The notes beneath the pieces are model-generated. The model saw only the letters and a program-made list of their open reading frames with translations. It did not search any database and had not been told where the DNA came from. DNA of 64,000 bases from Streptomyces fulvoviolaceus (lineage in GTDB: Bacteria; Actinomycetota; Actinomycetes; Streptomycetales; Streptomycetaceae), in NCBI RefSeq assembly GCF_000718165.1, contig NZ_JOEY01000060.1, forward strand, positions 1 through 64,000. The letters run 5' to 3'. This document shows positions 18,654 through 26,710 of the stretch, in pieces. Every line of letters starts with the position of its first letter. Positions within the stretch are counted from its first letter, which is position 1. The translations under genes were made by a program, and so were the position numbers.

Positions 18654-19748
18654 CTACAGGGCGCTGGGGACCTTGGCGGAGCCGGACTTCACCTGGTCCG
18701 CGGCCGCCTGGAGTTCGCTGCGGATCCGCTCCGGAACCAGCTGCTCGAAGTGCTCGTCGTTCACGTAGCCCACGGCGTCCTCGGAGAGACCGACGGTTTC
18801 CACCGCGCCGTACTTCAGGGAGTCCTTCTGGTCGTCCTGCGCGGCCTTGTAGAGGGCGTTGCCGACGTTCTTGAGGATGGAGGTGACGACGGTGTTCTTC
18901 TGCGCCTGGTCGGTGAGGGTCTGGTACTGGTCGGAGTCGACGCCGAAGGTGTACCGCTTGGTGCTGACCGCGGATTCGAAGGTGCCGAGCCCGGAGAGCC
19001 CGGCCACCGGCCACACCAGCGCGGCACCCTGGCCGTACAGGGCGGTGGAGATCTCCTTGCCCTTGGCCGGGTCGCCGAAGGGCTTGTCGCCGCCGACGTA
19101 CTGCACGAGAACGTCGGATTTCGCGCCGCCGGCCGCCGTGAATCCGGCCTTGAATCCCACGACGAAGTCCTCGATGAGCGGGGTCTTCACCCCGCCCATG
19201 ACACCGACCTTCTTCAGGGATTCGGCGCCCTTCAGTGCTTTGTCCGCGACCAGCTTCTCGGCGAGGAATCCGGCGAGATATCCGCCCTCGTTCTGCTTGA
19301 AGGTCACGGAGTAGACGTTCTTGCACTTGTCGGAACACGTGCCGTTCTTGCCCGTGTAGTCCACCGGGGCGTCGAAGACCCAGAACTTCTTGTCCGGATA
19401 CTGGGGGGCGAGTTCGCCGATGTAGTCGGTGACCTCGAAGGTGCCGGCGGCGAGGATGTCGTAGTCGTCGGCGGCTGCGGCGTCCTCGAAGCCGGGCTCC
19501 CACTTGGTGCGGTCGGAGCCGAGTTCGACCACCTTGAGTTCGTAACCGAGATCTTTCTCGGCCCGCTTCAGCCCCGCGTAGGCGGAGTCGAAGAACGACT
19601 TGTCGCCGAGTCCGCCATTGACCACCAATTTGATGCGGGTCTTGCCGGAGGCTCCCGACGTCCCGGAATCCCCGTCGGATCCTCCGCAGGCGGCGAGTGC
19701 GAGCATCCCCGCCACCATCGCGGCCGCGGCGCCTATTCCGTTCCTCAT
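18654..19748 (-). CDS. BMP-family lipoprotein, substrate-binding subunit of a nucleoside-type ABC importer
   Basis: A 364-residue lipoprotein with a lipobox (MLALAACGGS) after a short positively charged start. The Bmp/Med domain is clear: KIKLVVNGGLGDKSFFDSAYAG-like opening, EGGYLAGFLAEKL, GVMGGVKTPLIEDFVVGF and GVDSDQYQ. BMP proteins bind purine nucleosides or related compounds and hand them to the permeases. I chose ATG 19748 because CAGGAG lies 8 bases upstream; the reading frame extends further to 19817. A perfect CCAAAACGTTTTGG palindrome lies 66 bases before the start, so the operon is likely under LacI-type control. Confidence 0.93.
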   Translation of the reverse strand: MRNGIGAAAAMVAGMLALAACGGSDGDSGTSGASGKTRIKLVVNGGLGDKSFFDSAYAGLKRAEKDLGYELKVVELGSDRTKWEPGFEDAAAADDYDILAAGTFEVTDYIGELAPQYPDKKFWVFDAPVDYTGKNGTCSDKCKNVYSVTFKQNEGGYLAGFLAEKLVADKALKGAESLKKVGVMGGVKTPLIEDFVVGFKAGFTAAGGAKSDVLVQYVGGDKPFGDPAKGKEISTALYGQGAALVWPVAGLSGLGTFESAVSTKRYTFGVDSDQYQTLTDQAQKNTVVTSILKNVGNALYKAAQDDQKDSLKYGAVETVGLSEDAVGYVNDEHFEQLVPERIRSELQAAADQVKSGSAKVPSAL

Positions 19749-19813
19749 CTTCCGTCTCCTGATCATGTGCATCGGCGGGTATCTGGTGTGTGGCTGCGTT
19801 GACAGTAAGAAGT

Positions 19814-19827
19814 CCAAAACGTTTTGG
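19814..19827. promoter_or_regulatory. LacI-type operator CCAAAACGTTTTGG
   Basis: This is a perfect 14-base palindrome upstream of the BMP transporter operon. The same core (CAAAACGTTTTG) occurs before the amidohydrolase gene at 23129. A LacI regulator is encoded between the two sites. Confidence 0.75.
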
Positions 19828-19868
19828 CTACGGCGCCCGGTTTCTGTTGGATTTCCGCAGGGAGAAAT

Positions 19869-20639
19869 TCAGACATCGGCAACCAGGTGTCCCCGCTCCG
19901 CCCCCGCGAGCCAGCGCACCAGCCGGTCCCACAGTTCGGCGTAGCCGTCCCAGCCCAGGAACGGCGGCGGCGCCCAGTGCGGTGCCACGTCGGAGGTGAA
20001 CGCGGCCGAGCGGCCCGCGCCGTGGCCGCCGACGACGAGCAGCGGATGCCCGCCGCACTCGGCCAGCAAGGACGCCTCCGGCCGTACGGCGACCTCGTTG
20101 AGGCCGAGCAGCGCGGGCCAGCGCCGCTCCAGACCTCGTACGACCGCGTGGTCGGCCACCACTTCGGGCACGGCACCTGCCGGGAGTTCCACCCGGTCGT
20201 CCCGGTCGAGCATGACCACCGGCAATGCGGGAGCCAGCGGTGTACGCCCCCAGCGTGCGCGGGCGTCGATGCCGCTGAAGGTCAGATAGCCGCCGATCAT
20301 CAGCACCCCGCCGCCCCGCTCGACGAAGGCCCGCACCAGCTCGGAGCGGTCGGGAGAGGGGACGGACGCGCCGAAGGTCTGCGGCGGCAGCTGGAAGCTG
20401 TTGGCGCCGACATCGCTGATGACCACGACGTCGTACGCGTCGAAGCCGTCGGCGGAGTCCGGGACCCTGGTGGGGATCTCGTGCGCGGGGACGTACGTCA
20501 CCTCGTGGCCGCGCGAGCGCAGCGCGTCGAGGAAGACGCCGCCGCCCTCGGTGTACTCCGCGGTGTGGAAGGCGTCGAAGCCCTTCTGGTGGACCGTGTA
20601 CGTGAACCAGGACTCGCCGACGACGAGGACTCTGGGCAT
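19869..20639 (-). CDS. ThuA-like / class I glutamine amidotransferase-like protein (DUF1355 type)
   Basis: A 256-residue cytoplasmic protein. It opens MPRVLVVGESWFTYTVHQKGFDAF and has YDVVVISDVGANSFQLP and RGGGVLMIGGYLTFSG, the pattern of the GATase1-like family close to ThuA. No catalytic Cys of a real glutaminase is evident at the nucleophile elbow, so the chemistry is unknown. Such genes often lie by sugar or nucleoside uptake systems. It lies between the LacI regulator and the transporter operon, in the same direction, and likely belongs to the regulon. The start at 20639 has an AAAGG ribosome site. Confidence 0.8.
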   Translation of the reverse strand: MPRVLVVGESWFTYTVHQKGFDAFHTAEYTEGGGVFLDALRSRGHEVTYVPAHEIPTRVPDSADGFDAYDVVVISDVGANSFQLPPQTFGASVPSPDRSELVRAFVERGGGVLMIGGYLTFSGIDARARWGRTPLAPALPVVMLDRDDRVELPAGAVPEVVADHAVVRGLERRWPALLGLNEVAVRPEASLLAECGGHPLLVVGGHGAGRSAAFTSDVAPHWAPPPFLGWDGYAELWDRLVRWLAGAERGHLVADV

Positions 20640-20711
20640 GGCGAATCGCCTTTCCAGGAAGGGAATTTGGGCACAGGGACAGCGCGACACCGCGCCTGGT
20701 GGATCAGGAGG

Positions 20712-21755
20712 TCAGCGGGCGGGCGGCGCCGTGCTGCCGCGCACCTTGAGTTCGACGGGGAGGGTGTGCCGGGATGCGGGCGGTACCTCGCCCCGGCAGA
20801 CGTACTGGAGGAGCTGCGCGGTGGCGGTGCGGCCCACGTCGTAGGCGGGCTGGTGGACGGTGGTCAGGGGCGGGTGGGACAGGGAGGCGGCCCGGATGTC
20901 GTCGAAGCCGACCACGGAGACGTCCCGCGGGACGGAGAGTCCGGCTTCCCTGAGGGCGGTGAGGGCGCCGAAGGCCATCAGGTCGTTGGCCGCGAAGACG
21001 GCCGTGCAGTCCAGGCCGCCCTCCCCGAGGAGCCCCGCGACCAGGCGGTGGCCGGAGGCCTCCTTGAAGTCGCCGACGCGTTCGACGACTTCGCCGCGGA
21101 AGGCCCGTACGAAGCCGGCCGCCCGGGCGGCGCTGCTCTTCAGGGCCCGCGGTCCGGTCAGCATCAGCACCCGGCGGTGGCCGAGCTCGCGCAGGTGCTC
21201 GCCGACCAGGCGGCCGCCCGATTCATGGTCGGCGGTGGCGATCAGGGCGCCTTCGAGCCCCTCGACCTCCTCGTCGGCGAGCGCGATGGGGAACTTGCCC
21301 ATCAGGGCCTCCAGCCGCCTGCGCGAGGGCGGCGACCCGGAGGCGTACACCATGCCGTCGATGAACCGGCTGCGGATCATGCCGAGGTAGCGGTCCTCGC
21401 GGTCGGTGTCGAACTCGGTGTTGCACAGGATCAGCCCGTAGCCCAGGTCGTGGGCGGCGTCCTCGGCTCCCTTGGCGAGCTCGGCGAAGAACGTGTTGCT
21501 GATGTCGGGGATGAGCAGGCCGATGACGGAGGTGGAGCCGGCCTGCAGGCTGCGGGCCAGCGAGGCCGGGACGTACCCGAGCCGGTTGACGACGCTGCGG
21601 ACGCGGGCGGCGGTCTGCTCGTTGACCGGCCTGTTGCCGCTGAGGACGTGGGAGACGGTGGTGGGGCTGACCCCGGCCACGGCGGCCACGTCCTTGATGG
21701 AGGCGGGCTTGCGAACGACCGACTGACGTTCCGCTCGGTAGGGCTCACGGGTCAT
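20712..21755 (-). CDS. LacI-family transcriptional regulator
   Basis: A 347-residue repressor with an N-terminal LacI helix-turn-helix ([22 protein letters not shown], residues 19-40), the hinge helix ([12 protein letters not shown]) and a periplasmic-binding-like effector domain ([20 protein letters not shown] ... [10 protein letters not shown]). It overlaps the end of the upstream amidohydrolase gene by 11 bases, so the two are co-transcribed. I infer that it represses the amidohydrolase and the BMP transporter through the CCAAAACGTTTTGG-type sites, and that a nucleoside or purine breakdown product is the inducer. Confidence 0.94.
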   Translation of the reverse strand: MTREPYRAERQSVVRKPASIKDVAAVAGVSPTTVSHVLSGNRPVNEQTAARVRSVVNRLGYVPASLARSLQAGSTSVIGLLIPDISNTFFAELAKGAEDAAHDLGYGLILCNTEFDTDREDRYLGMIRSRFIDGMVYASGSPPSRRRLEALMGKFPIALADEEVEGLEGALIATADHESGGRLVGEHLRELGHRRVLMLTGPRALKSSAARAAGFVRAFRGEVVERVGDFKEASGHRLVAGLLGEGGLDCTAVFAANDLMAFGALTALREAGLSVPRDVSVVGFDDIRAASLSHPPLTTVHQPAYDVGRTATAQLLQYVCRGEVPPASRHTLPVELKVRGSTAPPAR

Positions 21756-23109
21756 AGTGCTGCACCGCCCTGCCGTGGGAGGTGTCGAGGATCCGGGCCA
21801 CGCGGGCGTCCGCCTCCGTGACCAGGGCGTGCTCGTCCACGGTCAGCAGCTCGCCGTCGCGCATCAGGACGCGGCCGTCGACGATCACCGTACGGACGTC
21901 GCTGGCGCGAGCGCTGTAGACCAGGGCGGCGCGCGGGTCGTGCAGCGGGCGGCAGTGGAGTCCGGACAGGTCGGTCAGGACGATGTCGGCCCGCATGCCC
22001 GGCTCCAGCGCCCCGATCCGGTTCTCCAGGCCGAGGGCGCGGGCCCCGCCGCGCGTCGCCAGCCGGAGGGTGTCGGACACCGTCATCCACGTGGCGTCCC
22101 GCTCCGCCTGCTTCTGGGTCAGGGCGACCAGCCGCAAGGCCTCCCAGACGTCGAGCGTGTTGTGTCCGGCGGCGCCGTCCGTGCCGACCGCGACCGTCAC
22201 TCCGGCGTCGAGCAGCTCCCGGACCGGGGTGAGCGGGGACAGGGCGTGCTTGAGGTACACCTTGGGGCAGCAGGCCACGGCGGTCCGGTCGGCGTGCTCG
22301 GCCAGCAGCGGCAGGTCGTCGGCGACGATGCCGCAGCCGTGGGCGATGAGGGCGCCCGCGTCCAGTACCCCGGTCTCGTGCAGCACCCGGATGGGCGTGA
22401 TGCCGCGCCGCGCGAGGCTCGACTCGGTCTGCTCCAGGTGTTCGGCGGCGTGGATGTGCAGGCGCAGACCGAGCCGCCGGGCGTGCCCCGACAGGGTCCG
22501 CAGGTCGCCGTCGTCGACCGTGTACGGGGCGTGCGGTCCGAGCGAGACGGTGACCCGGCCCTCGGCTCCACCGTGCCAGGCCTCCGCGAACTTCACCGTG
22601 CCTTCGAGTGCCTCCGGGCCGCCGCTGCTGAAGTAGGTGGGCGCGATGTCGGCGCGCAGCCCGGTCTCGGCCACCGCCTCGGCGATCCGCTCGGGGAAGA
22701 AGTAGTGGTCGGCGAAGGTGGTGACCCCGGAGCGGATCATCTCGGCGCAGGCCAGCAGGGCGCCGACGCGTACGTCGGCGGGGGTGAGGTTGCTCTCCAT
22801 CGGCCAGACGCGGTCGTTGAACCAGCCCTCGACGCTCACGTCCTCGGCCGCGCCGCGCATCAGCACCATCGGGCTGTGCGTGTGCGCGTTGACCAGGCCC
22901 GGTACGGCCAGCAGGCCCCGGCCGTCGATGACCTCGGCGGCATTCCCGGGACCGGTGGCGCCGGTCGGCCGTACGTCCTGGATGCGGCCGTCCGCCACGA
23001 CGATGTCCTGCGCCCGGAGGACCTCGCACTCGCCCTGCGCCGGAACGCGCAGCAGATCGCACCCGGTCACCACAAGGCGGCCCGACGTCGCGGGCACTGT
23101 CTCGCTCAT
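21745..23109 (-). CDS. Amidohydrolase family deaminase (ATZ/TRZ / SAH-deaminase-like)
   Basis: A 454-residue metal-dependent hydrolase of the ATZ/TRZ branch. It has the metal ligands HTH (VNAHTHSPM), HIHAAE, HGCGI and the Asp in AVGTDGA. Enzymes of this branch deaminate purine or pyrimidine rings, S-adenosylhomocysteine, 8-oxoguanine or similar rings. A BMP nucleoside importer under the same likely regulator supports a nucleobase or nucleoside substrate. I chose ATG 23109 (MSETVPATSG); the frame reaches 23145 but would cover the operator. Confidence 0.88.
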   Translation of the reverse strand: MSETVPATSGRLVVTGCDLLRVPAQGECEVLRAQDIVVADGRIQDVRPTGATGPGNAAEVIDGRGLLAVPGLVNAHTHSPMVLMRGAAEDVSVEGWFNDRVWPMESNLTPADVRVGALLACAEMIRSGVTTFADHYFFPERIAEAVAETGLRADIAPTYFSSGGPEALEGTVKFAEAWHGGAEGRVTVSLGPHAPYTVDDGDLRTLSGHARRLGLRLHIHAAEHLEQTESSLARRGITPIRVLHETGVLDAGALIAHGCGIVADDLPLLAEHADRTAVACCPKVYLKHALSPLTPVRELLDAGVTVAVGTDGAAGHNTLDVWEALRLVALTQKQAERDATWMTVSDTLRLATRGGARALGLENRIGALEPGMRADIVLTDLSGLHCRPLHDPRAALVYSARASDVRTVIVDGRVLMRDGELLTVDEHALVTEADARVARILDTSHGRAVQHYDP

Positions 23110-23128
23110 GGCGCAAAAGCTAGGCATC

Positions 23129-23140
23129 CAAAACGTTTTG
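23129..23140. promoter_or_regulatory. LacI-type operator CAAAACGTTTTG
   Basis: A perfect 12-base palindrome 20 bases before the amidohydrolase start. It matches the core of the palindrome upstream of the BMP transporter and is the likely binding site of the LacI regulator encoded in the same operon. Confidence 0.75.
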
Positions 23141-23148
23141 CACAACCC

Positions 23149-23994
23149 TCACTTTTCCAGGTGGATCGGACCCCGTCCCCGCCGAGCCGGCACGTCCGAG
23201 GGGCAGGAACGCCGACCGCCGAAGAACTCGTCGGAAACCGCCCGGACCGCGTTCACGACCAGCGGTGCGACGCGTTCCACCGCGGAGCGCGCCTCGCCGA
23301 CCACCGAGATCGCCCCGACCGGTCCTTCGGGCCCGCGGATCGCGAGTCCGAGGCACGCGATCTCCGCGAAACACTCCCCTTGGTCGACGGCCAGACCGCC
23401 TCGACGGCGTATCGCACCGAGTTCCCGGTGCAGGGCGTCGAGCCGGTCGATGCTGTGGTCGGTGCGCCGCTCCATCGCCTGTGCGTACCGCGTGTCGACC
23501 TCCTCCGGGTTCAGCCATGCGAGCATCGCCTTGCCGAGGCCGGTGCAGTGCGCGACGGCCCTGCCGCCGACCCGCGAGGGGACGTCCACGGCCGCGCGGC
23601 CCCCGATCTTGTCGAGGTAGTAGATCTCCAGCCCGTCGAGCACGGCGAGATGCACGACCATCTTGGTCCGCATGGCCAGTTCCAGCAGTTGGGGTGCCGC
23701 GGCGGCGCGCAGGGTGCTGTGCCCGATCTCCCGTCCGCCCAGGCCGAGCGCCCGTGGCCCCAGTGTGTATCCGGACTCCGTGTGGTGGAGCCAGTCCAGC
23801 CGGACCAGTTGGTCGAGGATCCGGTGGGCGGTCGAGCGTGGCAGCAGCGTCCGCCGGGAGACCGTCTCGAGCGTCAGGCGGGTCCGGGGGTGCTCGAAGA
23901 GGTCCATGATCAACGTCACGCGCTCCATCATCGACGGAGGCAGTACGGGCCGTTCGGGCTCGAGACGCGGGTCGAAGCGAAGGGCAGACGTCAT
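23149..23994 (-). CDS. IclR-family transcriptional regulator
   Basis: A 281-residue regulator with the IclR winged helix (MMERVTLIMDLFEHPRTRLTLETVSRRTLLPRSTAHRILDQL, about 21-62) and effector domain (VDVPSRVGGRAVAHCTGLGKAMLAW and the later GLAVDQGECFAEIACLGLAI). The start at 23994 has AGAGG upstream. A near-perfect inverted repeat 20 bases before the start is its likely own operator. Its target could be itself or the TetR and steroid-type genes on the other side, but this is unknown. Confidence 0.92.
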   Translation of the reverse strand: MTSALRFDPRLEPERPVLPPSMMERVTLIMDLFEHPRTRLTLETVSRRTLLPRSTAHRILDQLVRLDWLHHTESGYTLGPRALGLGGREIGHSTLRAAAAPQLLELAMRTKMVVHLAVLDGLEIYYLDKIGGRAAVDVPSRVGGRAVAHCTGLGKAMLAWLNPEEVDTRYAQAMERRTDHSIDRLDALHRELGAIRRRGGLAVDQGECFAEIACLGLAIRGPEGPVGAISVVGEARSAVERVAPLVVNAVRAVSDEFFGGRRSCPSDVPARRGRGPIHLEK

Positions 23995-24013
23995 CGTCGG
24001 CGCCTCTCTGCTG

Positions 24014-24035
24014 AAACTAGAATCTATTCCAGTTT
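24014..24035. promoter_or_regulatory. Inverted repeat upstream of the IclR gene (candidate auto-operator)
   Basis: AAACTAGAAT-CT-ATTCCAGTTT has arms that match at 9 of 10 bases. It lies just before the ribosome site of the IclR gene, a typical place for auto-repression. Confidence 0.6.
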
Positions 24036-24134
24036 GGTGCCGACGCCAAAGTACCAACGCGGCAGTGCACGGCCCAAGGGGCGTGCACCGGGAAATCGGC
24101 AGGTTCGCAGGACCTGCCGCGGTGTGACGCCGGC

Positions 24135-24782
24135 TCAGCCTTGGTCGTACGGCGCGAGGATGAGCCTCGCCGCCAGCCGCAGGTCCGACTCGGCCTGCCG
24201 GGCGGTGAGTTCCTCGGTGAGCATCGCGACGAACAGCCCCCACCAGCTGTAGATGAGCAGGCGCACCACGCTGCGGTCCTGTTCCCGGACCTCGTCGACG
24301 CCCAGCACACGCAGCAGCGTCTGTCCGAGGCAGCTCTCGACGATCTCGAACCGGGTCGGAGTCACCGCCGCGTACTCGCTGAACGCGGACAGCGCCGTCG
24401 CCGAGGCCAGCAGCGGGCTGTCCAGCAGCTTCACGCTGAGCGCGATGAGCGTGTCCGCCACCTCGGCCGCCCGGTCCGCCGTCGCGTCGACGACCGTGTC
24501 CGCGCCGTGGCCTTCGAGGATCGTCTCGATGTGCCACTCGAACACGGCGGCGAACAGATAGGGCTTGGAGGGGAAGTAGCGGTACAGCGTGCCGAGGGCG
24601 ACGCTCGCCTCCTTGGCGACGTCCTGCATCTGGATGCCGGCGAGCCCGTCACGGGCGGCGAGTTCGGAGGCCGCGCGAAGGATGCGGATACGGCGGGCGA
24701 CCTGCCGCCCCGAGACCGGGGCGGCCGGCTGCCGCGGCTCGGTGCCTCTCCCCACATCGCCCCCAAGCAGCGCGTTGTCCAA
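24135..24782 (-). CDS. TetR-family regulator (KstR-like)
   Basis: A 215-residue regulator. The TetR helix-turn-helix spans about 32-76 (RIRILRAASELAARDGLAGI ... GTLYRYFPSKPYLFAAVFEW). The GIQMQDVAKEASVALGTLYRYFPSK stretch resembles KstR-type repressors of steroid catabolism. The next gene in the same direction encodes a KstD-like flavoprotein, which supports a role in steroid- or terpenoid-like breakdown. The ligand cannot be read from the sequence. Confidence 0.88.
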   Translation of the reverse strand: MDNALLGGDVGRGTEPRQPAAPVSGRQVARRIRILRAASELAARDGLAGIQMQDVAKEASVALGTLYRYFPSKPYLFAAVFEWHIETILEGHGADTVVDATADRAAEVADTLIALSVKLLDSPLLASATALSAFSEYAAVTPTRFEIVESCLGQTLLRVLGVDEVREQDRSVVRLLIYSWWGLFVAMLTEELTARQAESDLRLAARLILAPYDQG

Positions 24783-24830
24783 GGGGGTTGCCTGATCGTC
24801 CCGTCCCCACGTTAGCAGCGCGGAAATCCG

Positions 24831-26501
24831 TCAGCTCCGCCGTACCGAGGACGCGTGATCGGCCGCCACGTATCCGAACACCGCCGAGGCGGCGATGCTG
24901 GCTCCCGCGCCCAGGTACTTGCGGCCCATCACGGACGCGGTGCAGTTGCCCGTGGCGTAGAGCCCGTCGACCGGGTTTCCCTCGGTGTCGAGTACCCGGG
25001 CGAACTCGTCGCAGAGAAGTCCCCCGCTGGTGCCGATGTCACCGGGATACAGGGCGACCGCGTAGAACGGCGCCTGCGAGACGGGCCCCAGGCAGGGGTT
25101 GGGCCCATGGGTGATGTCGCCGTAGTACTTCTCGTGGTCGCCCTCTCCCCGGTGGAAGTCCTCGTCGACGCCCTCCGCGGCGAACCGGTTGAACCGCTCG
25201 ACCGTCTTGAGGAGTCCACCGGCGTCGATGCCGCACTGGCGGGCGAGATCCTCCAGGCTGTCGGCGCGCTTCATCGCGCCGCCGGTGATCCACTCCCGCG
25301 GCGTCCGGCCGGGCGGTGACATCCCGAACGGGTAGTGGCTTCGGTGCCGGGAGTCGACGACGAGCCAGGAGGGAAGGGCGCCCCCGAACTCCCGCTCGTG
25401 TGCGTACATCTGCTGGCCGGCCTCCTGGTAGGCGACCGCCTCGTTGAAGTACCTGCGGCCCTCCGCGTCGACGACGATCGCTCCCGGCTTGCTGCGCTCG
25501 GAGAGGCACATGTTGGGGGTGCCGTCGGGCATGATCCACGAGGGCATCCACCAGGCCTCGTCCAGCAGGTCCGTCGCGGCTCCGTGTTCCATGGCGATCC
25601 GGATCGTCTCTCCCGTGTCGCCCGGGTTGGCCGAGGTCCACCGGTCGCTGGTGGGTCGCCCACCGGAGTGCTGTTCGCGCATCTCCTTGTTGTGGGCGAA
25701 TCCGCCCGCGGCGAGCAGCACACCCTCGCGCACTCGGACGCGTACGTCACGTCCCCCCTGCTGGAGGACGGCGCCGACGACCCGGCCGTCCCGGACGACG
25801 AGGTCCTTCAGCGCGGACTCGAGCCACACGTCGACGCCCTGCCGCAGCAGCACCTGGAGCAGCCGGGCGGTCAGTGCCACCCCGTTCGTCACGAGCCGCT
25901 GCCCGCGGATCCGCCCCAGCCCCGTACGCAGACCCACCCTGGCCAGGACCGTCAGCCCGATCCGTGTCCGCATCAGCATCATCGGTCCCGCCTCACCGGT
26001 GTAGACGGTGAGGCCGCCCGAGAAGCCGGGGCGGATCCTGTCCTGCCAGGGCCCGAGCAGCTTCTTGTCGAAGGCCCTCGCCTCGATCGACCTGCCGCGC
26101 GCCGACCCGCCCTCGCAGCCCCGGACGCCGGAGTAGTAGTCGCTGTATCCCTCGCAGCGCCGGAACTCCAGGCCCTCGGACTCGAGGAAGTCGACCATCT
26201 CGACACCGGAGTTGATGTAGGCCAGCCTGCGGGCGGGCGACGACGCGGGCCCCGCGTCACCGACAACGGTCTCGAAGTAACGGAGCGCGGCATCGGTCGA
26301 GTCGGGAACACCCTCGCGTCGCATGAGCGGGTTGCGGGGAAGCCACATCACGCCGCCCGACATACAGGTCGACCCGCCGAACCGGTCGGTCTTCTCCACG
26401 ACGAGAACGTCCTTGCCGAGCGCGCGTGCCCGGACCGCTCCCACGACGCCCGCGCCGCTCCCCACCACCAAGAAGTCGGTCGCGTGATCCCAGTCGGTCA
26501 A
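24831..26501 (-). CDS. FAD-dependent oxidoreductase, 3-oxosteroid 1-dehydrogenase (KstD)-like
   Basis: A 556-residue flavoprotein. The FAD motif LVVGSGAGVVGAVRARALGKDVLVVEK is at the start, GGSTCMSGGVMWLP follows, and the C-terminal block reads YATGNCTASVMGRKYLGAGASIAASAVFGYVAA. This is the FAD_binding_2 family, and the length and motifs fit 3-oxosteroid delta-1-dehydrogenases. I place the start at TTG 26501 (TDWDHATDF) because AGGAGG lies 9 bases before it; no ATG or GTG fits. The substrate might be another polycyclic compound. Confidence 0.85.
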   Translation of the reverse strand: MTDWDHATDFLVVGSGAGVVGAVRARALGKDVLVVEKTDRFGGSTCMSGGVMWLPRNPLMRREGVPDSTDAALRYFETVVGDAGPASSPARRLAYINSGVEMVDFLESEGLEFRRCEGYSDYYSGVRGCEGGSARGRSIEARAFDKKLLGPWQDRIRPGFSGGLTVYTGEAGPMMLMRTRIGLTVLARVGLRTGLGRIRGQRLVTNGVALTARLLQVLLRQGVDVWLESALKDLVVRDGRVVGAVLQQGGRDVRVRVREGVLLAAGGFAHNKEMREQHSGGRPTSDRWTSANPGDTGETIRIAMEHGAATDLLDEAWWMPSWIMPDGTPNMCLSERSKPGAIVVDAEGRRYFNEAVAYQEAGQQMYAHEREFGGALPSWLVVDSRHRSHYPFGMSPPGRTPREWITGGAMKRADSLEDLARQCGIDAGGLLKTVERFNRFAAEGVDEDFHRGEGDHEKYYGDITHGPNPCLGPVSQAPFYAVALYPGDIGTSGGLLCDEFARVLDTEGNPVDGLYATGNCTASVMGRKYLGAGASIAASAVFGYVAADHASSVRRS

Positions 26502-26635
26502 GGGGACCTGCCTCCTCCGTTGCTCGGCGTGGCAGCCCGATTCCGGGTGCCGACAGGTGAGTTCAACCGTAGGTACGAAAGATCGGGCGGCTCCTTCGCG
26601 CTCCCACTGAGTGGAATTGAGGGGAATCGCCGCAC

Positions 26636-26710
26636 GACCCACGTCGTCACGGCCTACGTCGTCACGGCCTACGTCGTCACGGCCTACGTCGTCACGGCCT
26701 ACGTCGTCAC
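26636..26710 (-). repeat. Five tandem copies of a 15-base unit
   Basis: On the minus strand the unit GTGACGACGTAGGCC occurs four times exactly, followed by a fifth copy with two changes. The first copy holds the last codons and stop (VTT-stop) of the ferredoxin reductase gene, so the 3' end with its TAG has been duplicated into the gap before the KstD-like gene. Confidence 0.9.

Noticed and set aside
21757..24252. An 831-codon plus-strand frame opposite the amidohydrolase and IclR genes
   Set aside because: It is an antisense shadow without motifs.
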